Translations under genes and position numbers: made by a program
In this document: one piece after another, positions 1-6,122 of the stretch
How positions within the stretch are numbered: the stretch's first letter is position 1
How the letters are laid out: each line of letters begins with the position of its first letter
The notes under the pieces: generated by a model
The model's input: only the letters and a program-made list of their open reading frames with translations
Databases searched by the model: none
Told to the model about the DNA's origin: nothing
Origin: an uncultured Clostridia bacterium
Lineage (GTDB): Bacteria > Bacillota > Clostridia > Christensenellales > CAG-917
Length of the DNA stretch: 7,022 nt
Assembly: GCA_947589635.1 (NCBI GenBank)
Contig: CANQCC010000079.1
Span: 1-7,022 of the forward strand
Direction of reading: 5' to 3'

Positions 1-1
1 C

Positions 2-2881
2 CTTATCATAGATCTTGCGACAGACAATACTCTTGGCGGATATCTTAATAATGGCGGCGAGGATCTTACCGACGTCACCTCTGTCGGCAGCGGCACTCCT
101 ATGGATTGGACAAGCAACTTCGACGCGGAGGACAAAAACAATCCCCGCGTAAAGAACTTCGTCAGCCAAGGCATCGTCGACATCGCGGACGAGGCGTCAT
201 TCGGCGGCGTAGGCGCAGACATAGGCACATATCCCGGTATGCCCTACGAGATGAACAACACAAACGCGTACGTCATTCACGCCTCGCAGGACAGCTATTA
301 CGAGGTTGAAACAAAGCCGATCACTATAGAGGCGAACAAGTTCTACCGCGTGACGTTCTGGCTTAAGACGGTGGACGTCAAATCCACAAGCGGCGCGTAC
401 GTGTACGTGCTAAACAAGACCGCGCAGGAAAAGAATATAGCGGAAAATAAGGGCGACGACGAAGTGCAGCTTACAAGCTTCACGCGCATAAACACCGCCG
501 ACTATGACGAGTATCTCAACGATTGGGTGGAGATCAACATCGTGCTTCGCGGCTCCAAAAAGGAAGATACAAATATCGCGCTCAAGTTCACGCTCGGCAC
601 GGGCGACCGCTGGGCAACCACTACCCTCACAAGCGGATCCATGTATGTGGCAAACTTCAACATGGCGGAGCTTACCTATGCGAACTACTCCTCCACAAGC
701 ACAAACACCTACACAAAGACCTGCGACCTGTCAAGCGCCAACGCCTACACCTACACCTTCACAAACGGTAGCTTCGACAACTACGACCTTGACGACGACA
801 ACCTTAGCGGCGATATAAATAAACTCAGCGGACAATCCGTCCCCGCAAAGCCCGAAAGCTGGACGATAAACGACGAGACGATGGACATGAACAAGTCCGA
901 AGGCACATCGCTGTACGCGGGCATCATTCAGCTTGAAGAGGACGTGGACAAGTCAAGCGCAGTAAGCGACAAGGTGGAAAACTTCTACTTCAAGTCATCT
1001 GCTCAGGCCACCGCCGCCACAGGCATAGCCGATGAAGATTTCTTCAACAAATTCTACGGCGATAAGGACAACCCGAACTACTTTGACGAGCAGAATATGG
1101 ACTCCATCGCGGGCCCCAACGTGCTTGCGATAGGCAGCAAGAACACCGACATATTTGCGGCGGGCTATTCTTCTGCAAGTTTCACGCTTTCGTCCAACTC
1201 CTACAACATGCTCAGCGTATACGCAAAGACCTACGGCACAACAAAAGCGAGCGTCTTCCTCACCGGAGAGGCTTCCGGCGCGGGCGAAAACGTCTCCGAA
1301 TCAAATCAGTTTGTCATCGAGAGCGAAGCTACGTCGGACTCCGTCTGGACAAAGTACGTCTTCTTCATCAAGGTGGGCAGAAACAGCGTTTCGCTCAAGC
1401 TCAACCTGTGGCTTGGCGAGGACGTGCAATACATCGCCGACGAGGACTATCCCGACTATGAAGCGGCGGTAGAGGCGGCAAAATCCGCAGGACACGTCTT
1501 CTTCGACAACGTCTGCTCCACTACTCTGACGGATGAGGACAAGTATAACGAGGAGATAGATAAGGCCGAGGCCGCAAGCGGAGTGGAATATAAGACCCTC
1601 TCCTTCGAGACGGACAGCTTTGACCCGCTTTCAAGCTCGGTAGATTCAAGGCGTTCCCTTACTTCCCCGAACGGCTGGTCGGGCGCTGCGGGCACAAACC
1701 AAAGCTCCTCCAACACGATAAGCGGCATCATCTATGCGAAAGACGGCAACTATTATGAGACCGAAAACATCGACGGCACGGAATATGTCCGCATACTCGG
1801 CAAGGACTACACCGAGGAAAATTCCGACATAACCGTCACCGACGACGACATAAACACCTACAGGACGGAAAACGTCGACAGCACACACGCCCTCACAGAC
1901 CTCGAGGTGCGCGACCTGATCGTCGAAGAAAGGCTTACGGCGCTTAAGAAAAACAACTGGATCCCCGTGGGCGGAATAGCGTCGGGCGCAAAGAGCGGCA
2001 TGCACATGCTTGTCATCAACAACACGTCCAAGAGCGCGTACACCTACACCTCGAGCAGCAACACCTTCGCGGCGGGCAGCTTCTACAGAGTCAGCGTGTT
2101 TGTGCGCACATTTGGCCTCAACAACATAAATAACGACGACGACTTCAAGGACCTCACCGTTACGGACGAGGAAGTCGCAGCCGCAAAGGCCGAAAATTCC
2201 ACCGCGTACAACGGCATGACCGACGATGAGATCAAAGCGGAATTGCTTGAGAAAAAGCAGGAAGAGCTGCGCGACGAAAAACAGGTCGGCGCAAACATCG
2301 AGCTGTACCTCGGCTCCGCAAACGAGACCGGAAACGAGTTCTCCTTCAAAGCCATCCGCAGCGACGAGTGGCAGGAGTACGTCTTCTATGTCAGCGCTCC
2401 CTACGACGACGTGACGTCGGTCACCGTCAAGTTGTCCCTCGGGTCCTACTCATCCAAGGAAATCGACGGCAAGACCGTGATATACGGGCTTACGACGGGC
2501 TACGCGATGTTCGACGACGTCTCCATAACCGAGATCGAAGAGGACGAGTTCCTCGAGCAGCAGACCGCCGTCGAAGACGGAACGGCGTCCGAATATGTCA
2601 AGGTCCGCACGGTCACGGGCACGGAGAGCGGCAATACGGATGAGCCTACCACCGAGACCGAAACGCCTAAGAGCACCTTCAACCTTGAGTATCTCTGGTG
2701 GATGATCCCCACGATAGTGCTTGGACTTGTGATAATCATAGTGCTTATCGTGTACGTCGTGCGCAAGTTGCGCAAGAACGCAGGACCCAAACAGGTCAAG
2801 ATCAAGAAGTCTCCCGCTTCCTCCGTCACGACTCAGACGTTGGACGAGAAGCACGAAAGGTACGATTCCGACAAAGAATAA
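2..2881 (+). CDS. Large membrane-anchored surface protein with repeated beta-sandwich (carbohydrate-binding-like) modules, 5' partial
   Basis: The frame is open from base 2, so the ATG at 101 is internal and the true start and signal peptide lie outside the window; 959 residues are visible. Three related modules can be aligned by a core strand (FYRVTFWLKT near residue 114, YNMLSVYAKT near 401, FYRVSVFVRT near 694), a Trp-led strand (WVEINIVL 175, WTKYVFFI 449, WQEYVFYV 790) and a closing strand (near 219, FFDNV 500, FDDVSI 837). Modules 2 and 3 open with F-x-x-x-SFD (near 253 and 535). This is the pattern of jelly-roll carbohydrate-binding or galactose-binding folds; no catalytic domain is visible. 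A Thr/Glu-rich linker leads to one membrane helix (about 897-920) and a basic-then-acidic tail of 39 residues. There is no LPXTG motif. The protein is therefore probably exported, C-terminally anchored and sugar- or wall-binding. That role is inferred from fold pattern only, and the ligand is unknown. Confidence 0.85.
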   Translation, partial: LIIDLATDNTLGGYLNNGGEDLTDVTSVGSGTPMDWTSNFDAEDKNNPRVKNFVSQGIVDIADEASFGGVGADIGTYPGMPYEMNNTNAYVIHASQDSYYEVETKPITIEANKFYRVTFWLKTVDVKSTSGAYVYVLNKTAQEKNIAENKGDDEVQLTSFTRINTADYDEYLNDWVEINIVLRGSKKEDTNIALKFTLGTGDRWATTTLTSGSMYVANFNMAELTYANYSSTSTNTYTKTCDLSSANAYTYTFTNGSFDNYDLDDDNLSGDINKLSGQSVPAKPESWTINDETMDMNKSEGTSLYAGIIQLEEDVDKSSAVSDKVENFYFKSSAQATAATGIADEDFFNKFYGDKDNPNYFDEQNMDSIAGPNVLAIGSKNTDIFAAGYSSASFTLSSNSYNMLSVYAKTYGTTKASVFLTGEASGAGENVSESNQFVIESEATSDSVWTKYVFFIKVGRNSVSLKLNLWLGEDVQYIADEDYPDYEAAVEAAKSAGHVFFDNVCSTTLTDEDKYNEEIDKAEAASGVEYKTLSFETDSFDPLSSSVDSRRSLTSPNGWSGAAGTNQSSSNTISGIIYAKDGNYYETENIDGTEYVRILGKDYTEENSDITVTDDDINTYRTENVDSTHALTDLEVRDLIVEERLTALKKNNWIPVGGIASGAKSGMHMLVINNTSKSAYTYTSSSNTFAAGSFYRVSVFVRTFGLNNINNDDDFKDLTVTDEEVAAAKAENSTAYNGMTDDEIKAELLEKKQEELRDEKQVGANIELYLGSANETGNEFSFKAIRSDEWQEYVFYVSAPYDDVTSVTVKLSLGSYSSKEIDGKTVIYGLTTGYAMFDDVSITEIEEDEFLEQQTAVEDGTASEYVKVRTVTGTESGNTDEPTTETETPKSTFNLEYLWWMIPTIVLGLVIIIVLIVYVVRKLRKNAGPKQVKIKKSPASSVTTQTLDEKHERYDSDKE
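1829..1957 (+). other. Helical insert, copy 1, inside module 3 of the surface protein
   Basis: Residues 610-652 of the visible protein form a charged, helix-prone stretch beginning ITVTDDDI and containing TDLEVRDLIVEE. It aligns without gaps to residues 718-760: by eye 11 of 43 positions are identical (TVTD, EN, TD, E, E, L) and about 12 more are conservative. It interrupts sequence that is otherwise beta-rich. Its function is unknown; a helical hairpin protruding from the beta fold is the simplest reading. Confidence 0.6.
2153..2284 (+). other. Helical insert, copy 2, inside module 3 of the surface protein
   Basis: Residues 718-761 begin LTVTDEEV and contain TDDEIKAELLEK, repeating copy 1. 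The segment sits between two core strands of module 3. The Tyr-to-Trp spacing is 60 residues in module 1, 48 in module 2 and 95 in module 3; removing these 44 residues gives 51. This supports an insertion into a loop of a pre-existing module. The DNA of the two copies has diverged, so the duplication is not recent. Confidence 0.6.
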
Positions 2882-2897
2882 GGCATCACGCCACAAA

Positions 2898-2926
2898 CCC
2901 GACGCAGACCGCGTCGGGCTTTTTTT
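2898..2926 (+). terminator. Rho-independent terminator of the surface-protein gene
   Basis: A perfect 8-bp stem (CCCGACGC at 2898-2905 with GCGTCGGG at 2911-2918) encloses a 5-base loop. One C and then seven T residues (2920-2926) follow. It starts 17 bases after the stop codon of the surface-protein gene. It should separate that transcript from the flippase gene, which would then need its own promoter in 2927-3165. Confidence 0.93.
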
Positions 2927-2953
2927 ATTCTATTTTTCCCCTGCCCGCTTCAG

Positions 2954-3156
2954 CCCATATCGAGGCGCATTGTTTAACGCAGCGTAACGTCCTGCCTTGT
3001 CGCATATCTTAATGCCGCTTAAAAACGCATATCTGGGCTCCCCGCCAAAACATGCGTCGCAGCGCCCGCGTTATTGCATATTTTATTCTTTCCACAAGCG
3101 CATATCGAAGCTCCCGTCCTGCGCGTCGGCGCATAATCCGCGTGAAGAACTCATAT
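2954..3156. repeat. Phased series of CATAT motifs in the gap before the flippase gene
   Basis: This is most of the 284-base gap 2882-3165 and holds no convincing gene. CATAT occurs at 2956, 3003, 3028, 3077, 3101 and 3152, usually preceded by CG or GC. The intervals are 47, 25, 49, 24 and 51 bases, that is about one or two units of 24-25. Weaker units (CAGCG at 2980, CATGC at 3051, CATAA at 3132) fall in the long intervals, the last one off phase. Two units extend further: CGCATATC, three variable bases, then GCTCCC at 3026 and 3099. A weak promoter candidate is TTGTCG at 2997 with TAAAAA at 3020, spacing 17, overlapping the series. Whether this is a degenerate tandem repeat, a set of protein-binding sites or chance is unknown. 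Confidence 0.5.
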
Positions 3157-3165
3157 TTTTTTACA

Positions 3166-4719
3166 ATGAACAAGACTGTCAGGTCATTCTCGGTCGTAAC
3201 CGGATTTGCGGTGGTGACAAGGCTTATCGCGTTTATCTTCAAGATATGGGTGTCGCGCGCGTTCGGCGCGGAGGTCGTCGGCACATATCAGATCGCGATG
3301 AGCGTCATGACCATGCTGTTCACTCTCACTTCGGGAGCGCCTACCGTGCTGTCGCGGAAAGTCGCGGAGGCAACCGGGGATATAAAAAGACAAAATTCGC
3401 TTGCCACCGCCTCGCTTATCATAGGCACGGGCATTTCGGGCGCGCTTGTCGCCCTGCTTTTCGCCCTCAAGGGCAAGCTCGGTTTCCTCTTCCCCGACGA
3501 AAGGTGCCTTCCCATATTTCTCATCTTATTGCCCACGCTTGTGACGTCCACGGCGTACGCGTCCTTCAGGAGCTGGTTTTGGGGGCGCAAAAACTTTCTG
3601 GCGTTTTCTTCCACCGAGCTGCTTGACGAAGTGGTCAAAATATTGCTTGCCGCGATATTTGCAGGCGGCGTCGTAAGTTTTGTAAGCGGCGGCGAGGCGA
3701 TCGCGCTTGCCATGACGCTATCGGACGCGCTGTGCGTGGCGGTGCTTGCCGTTATGTACTTCGTAAGCGGAGGGCGCCTCTCCAAGCCAAGCGGCTTTAA
3801 GGAGCTGACTTTGCGCACTATCCCGCTGTCCGCGACAAGGATAATCACGTCGGTGACCGCGTCCGTGACCGCGCTTGCGCTGCCAAACCTGCTTGTAAAA
3901 AACGGCATGAGCGTGTCCGCCGCCACCGCGGAGTACGGCAGGATAGCGGGCATGGCAATACCTCTTATAATGGCGCCCGTCATGCTTGTAAGCTCGCTGT
4001 CGGTGGTACTAATCCCAGACGTAGCGCGCCTCAGGGCGGAGGGAGACCCGTCCGCGATACGCAACAAACTTCGCTCCGCGATAAATTTTGCCACCCTTGT
4101 CGCTTGCATATTCTTCGCGCTGTATCTTCCCCTCGGGCGGCACGTAGGCAGGCTGCTGTTCGGCGACGAAAAGGCGGGCGAGCTGGTGTCAAATTGCTCG
4201 TTCATGCTGTTTTTCATAGTCATCGCAAGCGTGACTACGCCTATGCTCAACTCGCTTGGCAAGGAGCGCGTCACGTTTTTCAACTCGCTGCTTGGCGCGG
4301 CGGCGCTTATGCCGTGCACTCTGCTGCTGCCCAAATTTATAGGCGTATATTCCATGGCGGTAGGCTCCGCGGCGTGTTTTTTGACCATATCCGTCCTCAA
4401 TCTGATAGCCTTGAGGAGGCAGACGGGCGACTTTCTCGACGCGGGCAAGATGGCAAAATGCCTTGCGTTTTCAATTCCTCTCGCCCTGCTCGGCATGTTT
4501 TCGGACAGGCTCCTGACCGCCGTGGCGGGCCCCATAGTAAGCGTCGCCGTAGTGGGCGCCATGACGCTGTTTTTCCTGTTCATATTCATCCACGCTTTCA
4601 AGATAGCGGACGTTTACGCCGCGATACGCATGCTCCGCCCCGCGCGAGTAAGCGGACATAAAGCCAAAACCTCAAAGCCGAAAAAACCTCGCAAACGCTT
4701 TAAGGCGAGCGCAAAATAA
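3166..4719 (+). CDS. spoVB: SpoVB/MurJ-like flippase of the MOP (polysaccharide biosynthesis) superfamily
   Basis: The product is a polytopic inner-membrane protein expected to move lipid-linked sugar precursors (lipid II or a related carrier) across the membrane. From the ATG at 3166 it has 517 residues, close to the roughly 518 of Bacillus SpoVB. Family signatures include RAFGAEVVGTYQIAM (31-45), SGAPTVLSRKVAE (56-68) and RSWFWGRKNF (135-144), followed by many hydrophobic segments consistent with about 14 helices. It ends in a very basic tail rich in Lys, Arg and Pro. No good Shine-Dalgarno lies before 3166. An in-frame GTG at 3142 and ATG at 3052 are alternatives, but homology begins after 3166, and an earlier start would translate the repeat-bearing leader. 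DUF421 follows 55 bases downstream. SpoVB is known for spore cortex synthesis, but many clostridia carry several paralogues, so the substrate and the spore role are inferred; a capsule or teichoic acid flippase is also possible. Confidence 0.88.
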   Translation: MNKTVRSFSVVTGFAVVTRLIAFIFKIWVSRAFGAEVVGTYQIAMSVMTMLFTLTSGAPTVLSRKVAEATGDIKRQNSLATASLIIGTGISGALVALLFALKGKLGFLFPDERCLPIFLILLPTLVTSTAYASFRSWFWGRKNFLAFSSTELLDEVVKILLAAIFAGGVVSFVSGGEAIALAMTLSDALCVAVLAVMYFVSGGRLSKPSGFKELTLRTIPLSATRIITSVTASVTALALPNLLVKNGMSVSAATAEYGRIAGMAIPLIMAPVMLVSSLSVVLIPDVARLRAEGDPSAIRNKLRSAINFATLVACIFFALYLPLGRHVGRLLFGDEKAGELVSNCSFMLFFIVIASVTTPMLNSLGKERVTFFNSLLGAAALMPCTLLLPKFIGVYSMAVGSAACFLTISVLNLIALRRQTGDFLDAGKMAKCLAFSIPLALLGMFSDRLLTAVAGPIVSVAVVGAMTLFFLFIFIHAFKIADVYAAIRMLRPARVSGHKAKTSKPKKPRKRFKASAK

Positions 4720-4731
4720 TTATACAAAGAT

Positions 4732-4779
4732 AGCGTATGGGCATAAAAGCGCCGCACGCGCGCAAAATACCCATATGCT
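4732..4779 (+). promoter_or_regulatory. Hairpin covering the start codon of the DUF421 gene
   Basis: AGCGTATGGG (4732-4741) can pair with CCCATATGCT (4770-4779), with nine Watson-Crick pairs and one G-U, around a 28-base GC-rich interior that can form a further short stem. The right arm contains the ATG at 4775. No AGGAGG-like site is visible in the 55-base gap, so initiation may be weak, coupled or structure-controlled. It could also be a readthrough terminator or attenuator, but only a poor T-rich stretch follows. The gap holds a 10-base direct repeat, GCGCAAAATA, at 4709 and 4760. Confidence 0.4.
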
Positions 4780-5629
4780 CAATTTGTTTATCAGGTGCCT
4801 TATACTTTATTTCTTTCTGCTTCTCGCAATGCGGCTTATGGGAAAGCGGCAACTCGGCGAGCTGCAGCCCTTCGAGCTTGCGATAACGCTTGTCGCAAGC
4901 GAGTTGGTGTGCATCCCCATGGCGGACGCGACCATCCCAATCATATATGGAATAATCCCGGTGTTCTCGCTGTTTTTGGTGCATATCATCATCACAAAGC
5001 TCGCCACAAAGAGCGTGCGCTTCCGCAAGTTTTTGAACGGCAAACCCGTCATCATCATAGAAAACGGTAACATCCTGCCCGAAGTCATGAAGGAGCTGAA
5101 TATGAATGTGGACGACATCATGGAGGCTCTGCGCGGGGACGGCTACTTTAACCCAAGCGAGGTGGAATATGCCATACTCGAGACAAACGGAAGCCTGACC
5201 GTGTTGCCCAAGGCGGGCAGCAAGCCTCTGTCAGCGGACGACGTCGGGCTGACTCTGCCAAAGGCGGAGATCCCCGTCACGGTTATAATGGAAGGAGAAT
5301 TTCTGGCGGAAAATCTGTCTAAATTGCAGGGAGTTACTATGGAGCGCATGCTGAAATTGCTCGACCGCCTCGGCATGAGACAGGAGCAAGTGCTTGTGCT
5401 GCTCGTCGCGGGAGAGAGCGTGTTTTTGCAGCCCTATAAAGGCAACTTCATCTCCGCGGAGCTTGACGAGGACGACGCGGCGGAGCTGAGCGTGCGCGTA
5501 GACGACGAAAATATGCCCGCTCCCGTCGAGCGCGGAAGCGAATACGTCAGGGACAACAGCATAAAGAAGCGCGAAAACCCTCCCCAAACAAGAGACGCCA
5601 AAGACCTTGACGAGGAGGCGGAATCGTGA
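4775..5629 (+). CDS. DUF421 (YetF-like) membrane protein
   Basis: The 284-residue protein has three N-terminal hydrophobic segments (about 4-19, 36-50 and 56-74). The family hallmark GKRQLGELQPFEL spans 23-35. A predicted cytoplasmic domain follows, with NGKPVIIIENG (88-98), DDIMEALRGDGYF (113-125) and VEYAILETNGSLTVLPK (130-146), all typical of DUF421. Family proteins such as Bacillus YetF are near 230 residues; here a charged, acidic tail of about 55-60 residues is added. The molecular function of DUF421 is not established. Members in spore-forming Bacillus, including the 2Duf protein, have been linked to spore membrane properties and heat resistance. The start is chosen because homology begins immediately after 4775 and no upstream in-frame start fits. 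The downstream gene overlaps its stop codon. Confidence 0.9.
   Translation: MLNLFIRCLILYFFLLLAMRLMGKRQLGELQPFELAITLVASELVCIPMADATIPIIYGIIPVFSLFLVHIIITKLATKSVRFRKFLNGKPVIIIENGNILPEVMKELNMNVDDIMEALRGDGYFNPSEVEYAILETNGSLTVLPKAGSKPLSADDVGLTLPKAEIPVTVIMEGEFLAENLSKLQGVTMERMLKLLDRLGMRQEQVLVLLVAGESVFLQPYKGNFISAELDEDDAAELSVRVDDENMPAPVERGSEYVRDNSIKKRENPPQTRDAKDLDEEAES
5613..5618 (+). promoter_or_regulatory. Shine-Dalgarno site deciding the GTG start of the DUF4363 gene
   Basis: A perfect AGGAGG lies inside the 3' end of the DUF421 coding sequence, 7 bases before the GTG at 5626. It fixes the start, and with the GTGA overlap it implies that the small gene is translated from the same mRNA, probably coupled to DUF421. 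It also shows that this organism uses strong Shine-Dalgarno sites, which makes their absence before 3166 and 4775 more notable. Confidence 0.85.
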
Positions 5630-6003
5630 AAAAAGTCATACTTGCAATAATAATTCTGCTTGTCATTCTGACCGCGGGCATACTTGAAAACGTTTACGTC
5701 AACAAGTTGTTCAACTCGCTTGACGACAGGCTTGAGGAGGCGAGCGCTTGCATATCCGACGAAGATCCGACCTCTCTTGACAAGGTGCGCAAGCTGTCCG
5801 CTTGGTGGGAAAAGAAGCGCGGATTTTTGGAGCTGTTTTCCTACTCGCCCGACCTCAGAGCGTTTTCCGTCGCGCTTGGCGAAACGGAAGGCTCGCTTGC
5901 CGAGGGGGATTTTTTGAACGCCGCCTCCAAAATTCGATCGCTGCTGACGATGTCCTCAAACATAAGGCGCGTGCTTGATTTCAACGTCGAGGATATCATC
6001 TGA
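5626..6003 (+). CDS. DUF4363 family small membrane-anchored protein
   Basis: This is a 125-residue protein starting at GTG, with one N-terminal hydrophobic helix (about 4-20) after MKK and then a helical domain. The WWEKKRGFLELF segment (60-71) followed by amphipathic helices matches the general pattern of DUF4363, a family of unknown function in Clostridia. The helix may be an uncleaved anchor with the domain outside the membrane; topology is inferred. The GTGA overlap with the DUF421 gene and the AGGAGG site make co-translation likely, and from memory DUF421 and DUF4363 genes are often neighbours in Clostridia. This suggests that the two products act together, perhaps as a membrane complex. 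No catalytic motif is visible. Confidence 0.8.
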   Translation: MKKVILAIIILLVILTAGILENVYVNKLFNSLDDRLEEASACISDEDPTSLDKVRKLSAWWEKKRGFLELFSYSPDLRAFSVALGETEGSLAEGDFLNAASKIRSLLTMSSNIRRVLDFNVEDII

Positions 6004-6008
6004 CCTCT

Positions 6009-6113
6009 CATATGCAAGCCTGCCGATACAAGCCGTCCTCATATGCGCGCCTTCGCATATGAAAGCCTTAATACAAAATGATCGCCCCTCCCTATATGAG
6101 CGCCCGCGCATAT
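6009..6113. repeat. CATATG palindrome cluster between convergent genes
   Basis: Within the 119-base gap 6004-6122, CATATG occurs at 6009, 6040, 6056 and 6109, with TATATG at 6093. The last four form two pairs, each 16 bases apart, and each pair forms a hairpin. CATATG followed by CAAGCC at 6009 and by AAAGCC at 6056 suggests a loose direct repeat of 47 bases. The 9-mer GCATATGGG at 6108 is the exact reverse complement of CCCATATGC at 4770. No gene is seen here. Confidence 0.5.
6039..6062. repeat. Perfect 9-bp inverted repeat (TCATATGCG/CGCATATGA)
   Basis: TCATATGCG at 6039-6047 and CGCATATGA at 6054-6062 are exact reverse complements with a 6-base loop. No T-run follows on either strand, so it is unlikely to be an intrinsic terminator alone. 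It could be a protein-binding dyad or an mRNA 3'-end stabilising hairpin. Confidence 0.55.
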
Positions 6114-6121
6114 GGGAGGGG
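6085..6121. terminator. Probable bidirectional terminator hairpin between the DUF4363 gene and murC
   Basis: CCCCTCCC (6085-6092) pairs perfectly with GGGAGGGG (6114-6121). After a bulged T at 6093, ATATG (6094-6098) pairs with CATAT (6109-6113), and after an A-G mismatch two further GC pairs close a small loop. The stem is long and GC-rich at its base, as in a terminator, and is placed between two converging stop codons. T-tracts are weak on both sides (TCTATTT on plus, CATTTTGTATT on minus), so efficiency is uncertain. The plus-side T-stretch overlaps the murC stop codon. Confidence 0.65.
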
Positions 6122-6122
6122 T

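Noticed and set aside
101..103. ATG at 101 as the start of the surface-protein gene
   Set aside because: The frame stays open to the left edge, the 33 upstream codons read as similar exported-protein sequence, there is no Shine-Dalgarno, and no signal peptide follows the ATG.
779..820. Possible dockerin-like calcium-binding loop (Asp-rich DLDDDNLSGDIN)
   Set aside because: There is only one Asp-rich stretch, without the paired F-helix repeats of dockerins. Asp richness is general in this protein.
2954..3156. CRISPR array
   Set aside because: The recurring unit is only 5-8 bases, the spacing varies, and there is no repeat of 24 or more conserved bases and no cas gene nearby.
3288..4601. A 437-codon open frame antisense to the flippase gene
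   Set aside because: Its translation is Ser/Thr/Ala-rich without hydrophobic or domain pattern and without a ribosome binding site. The opposite strand has clear MOP-family motifs throughout.
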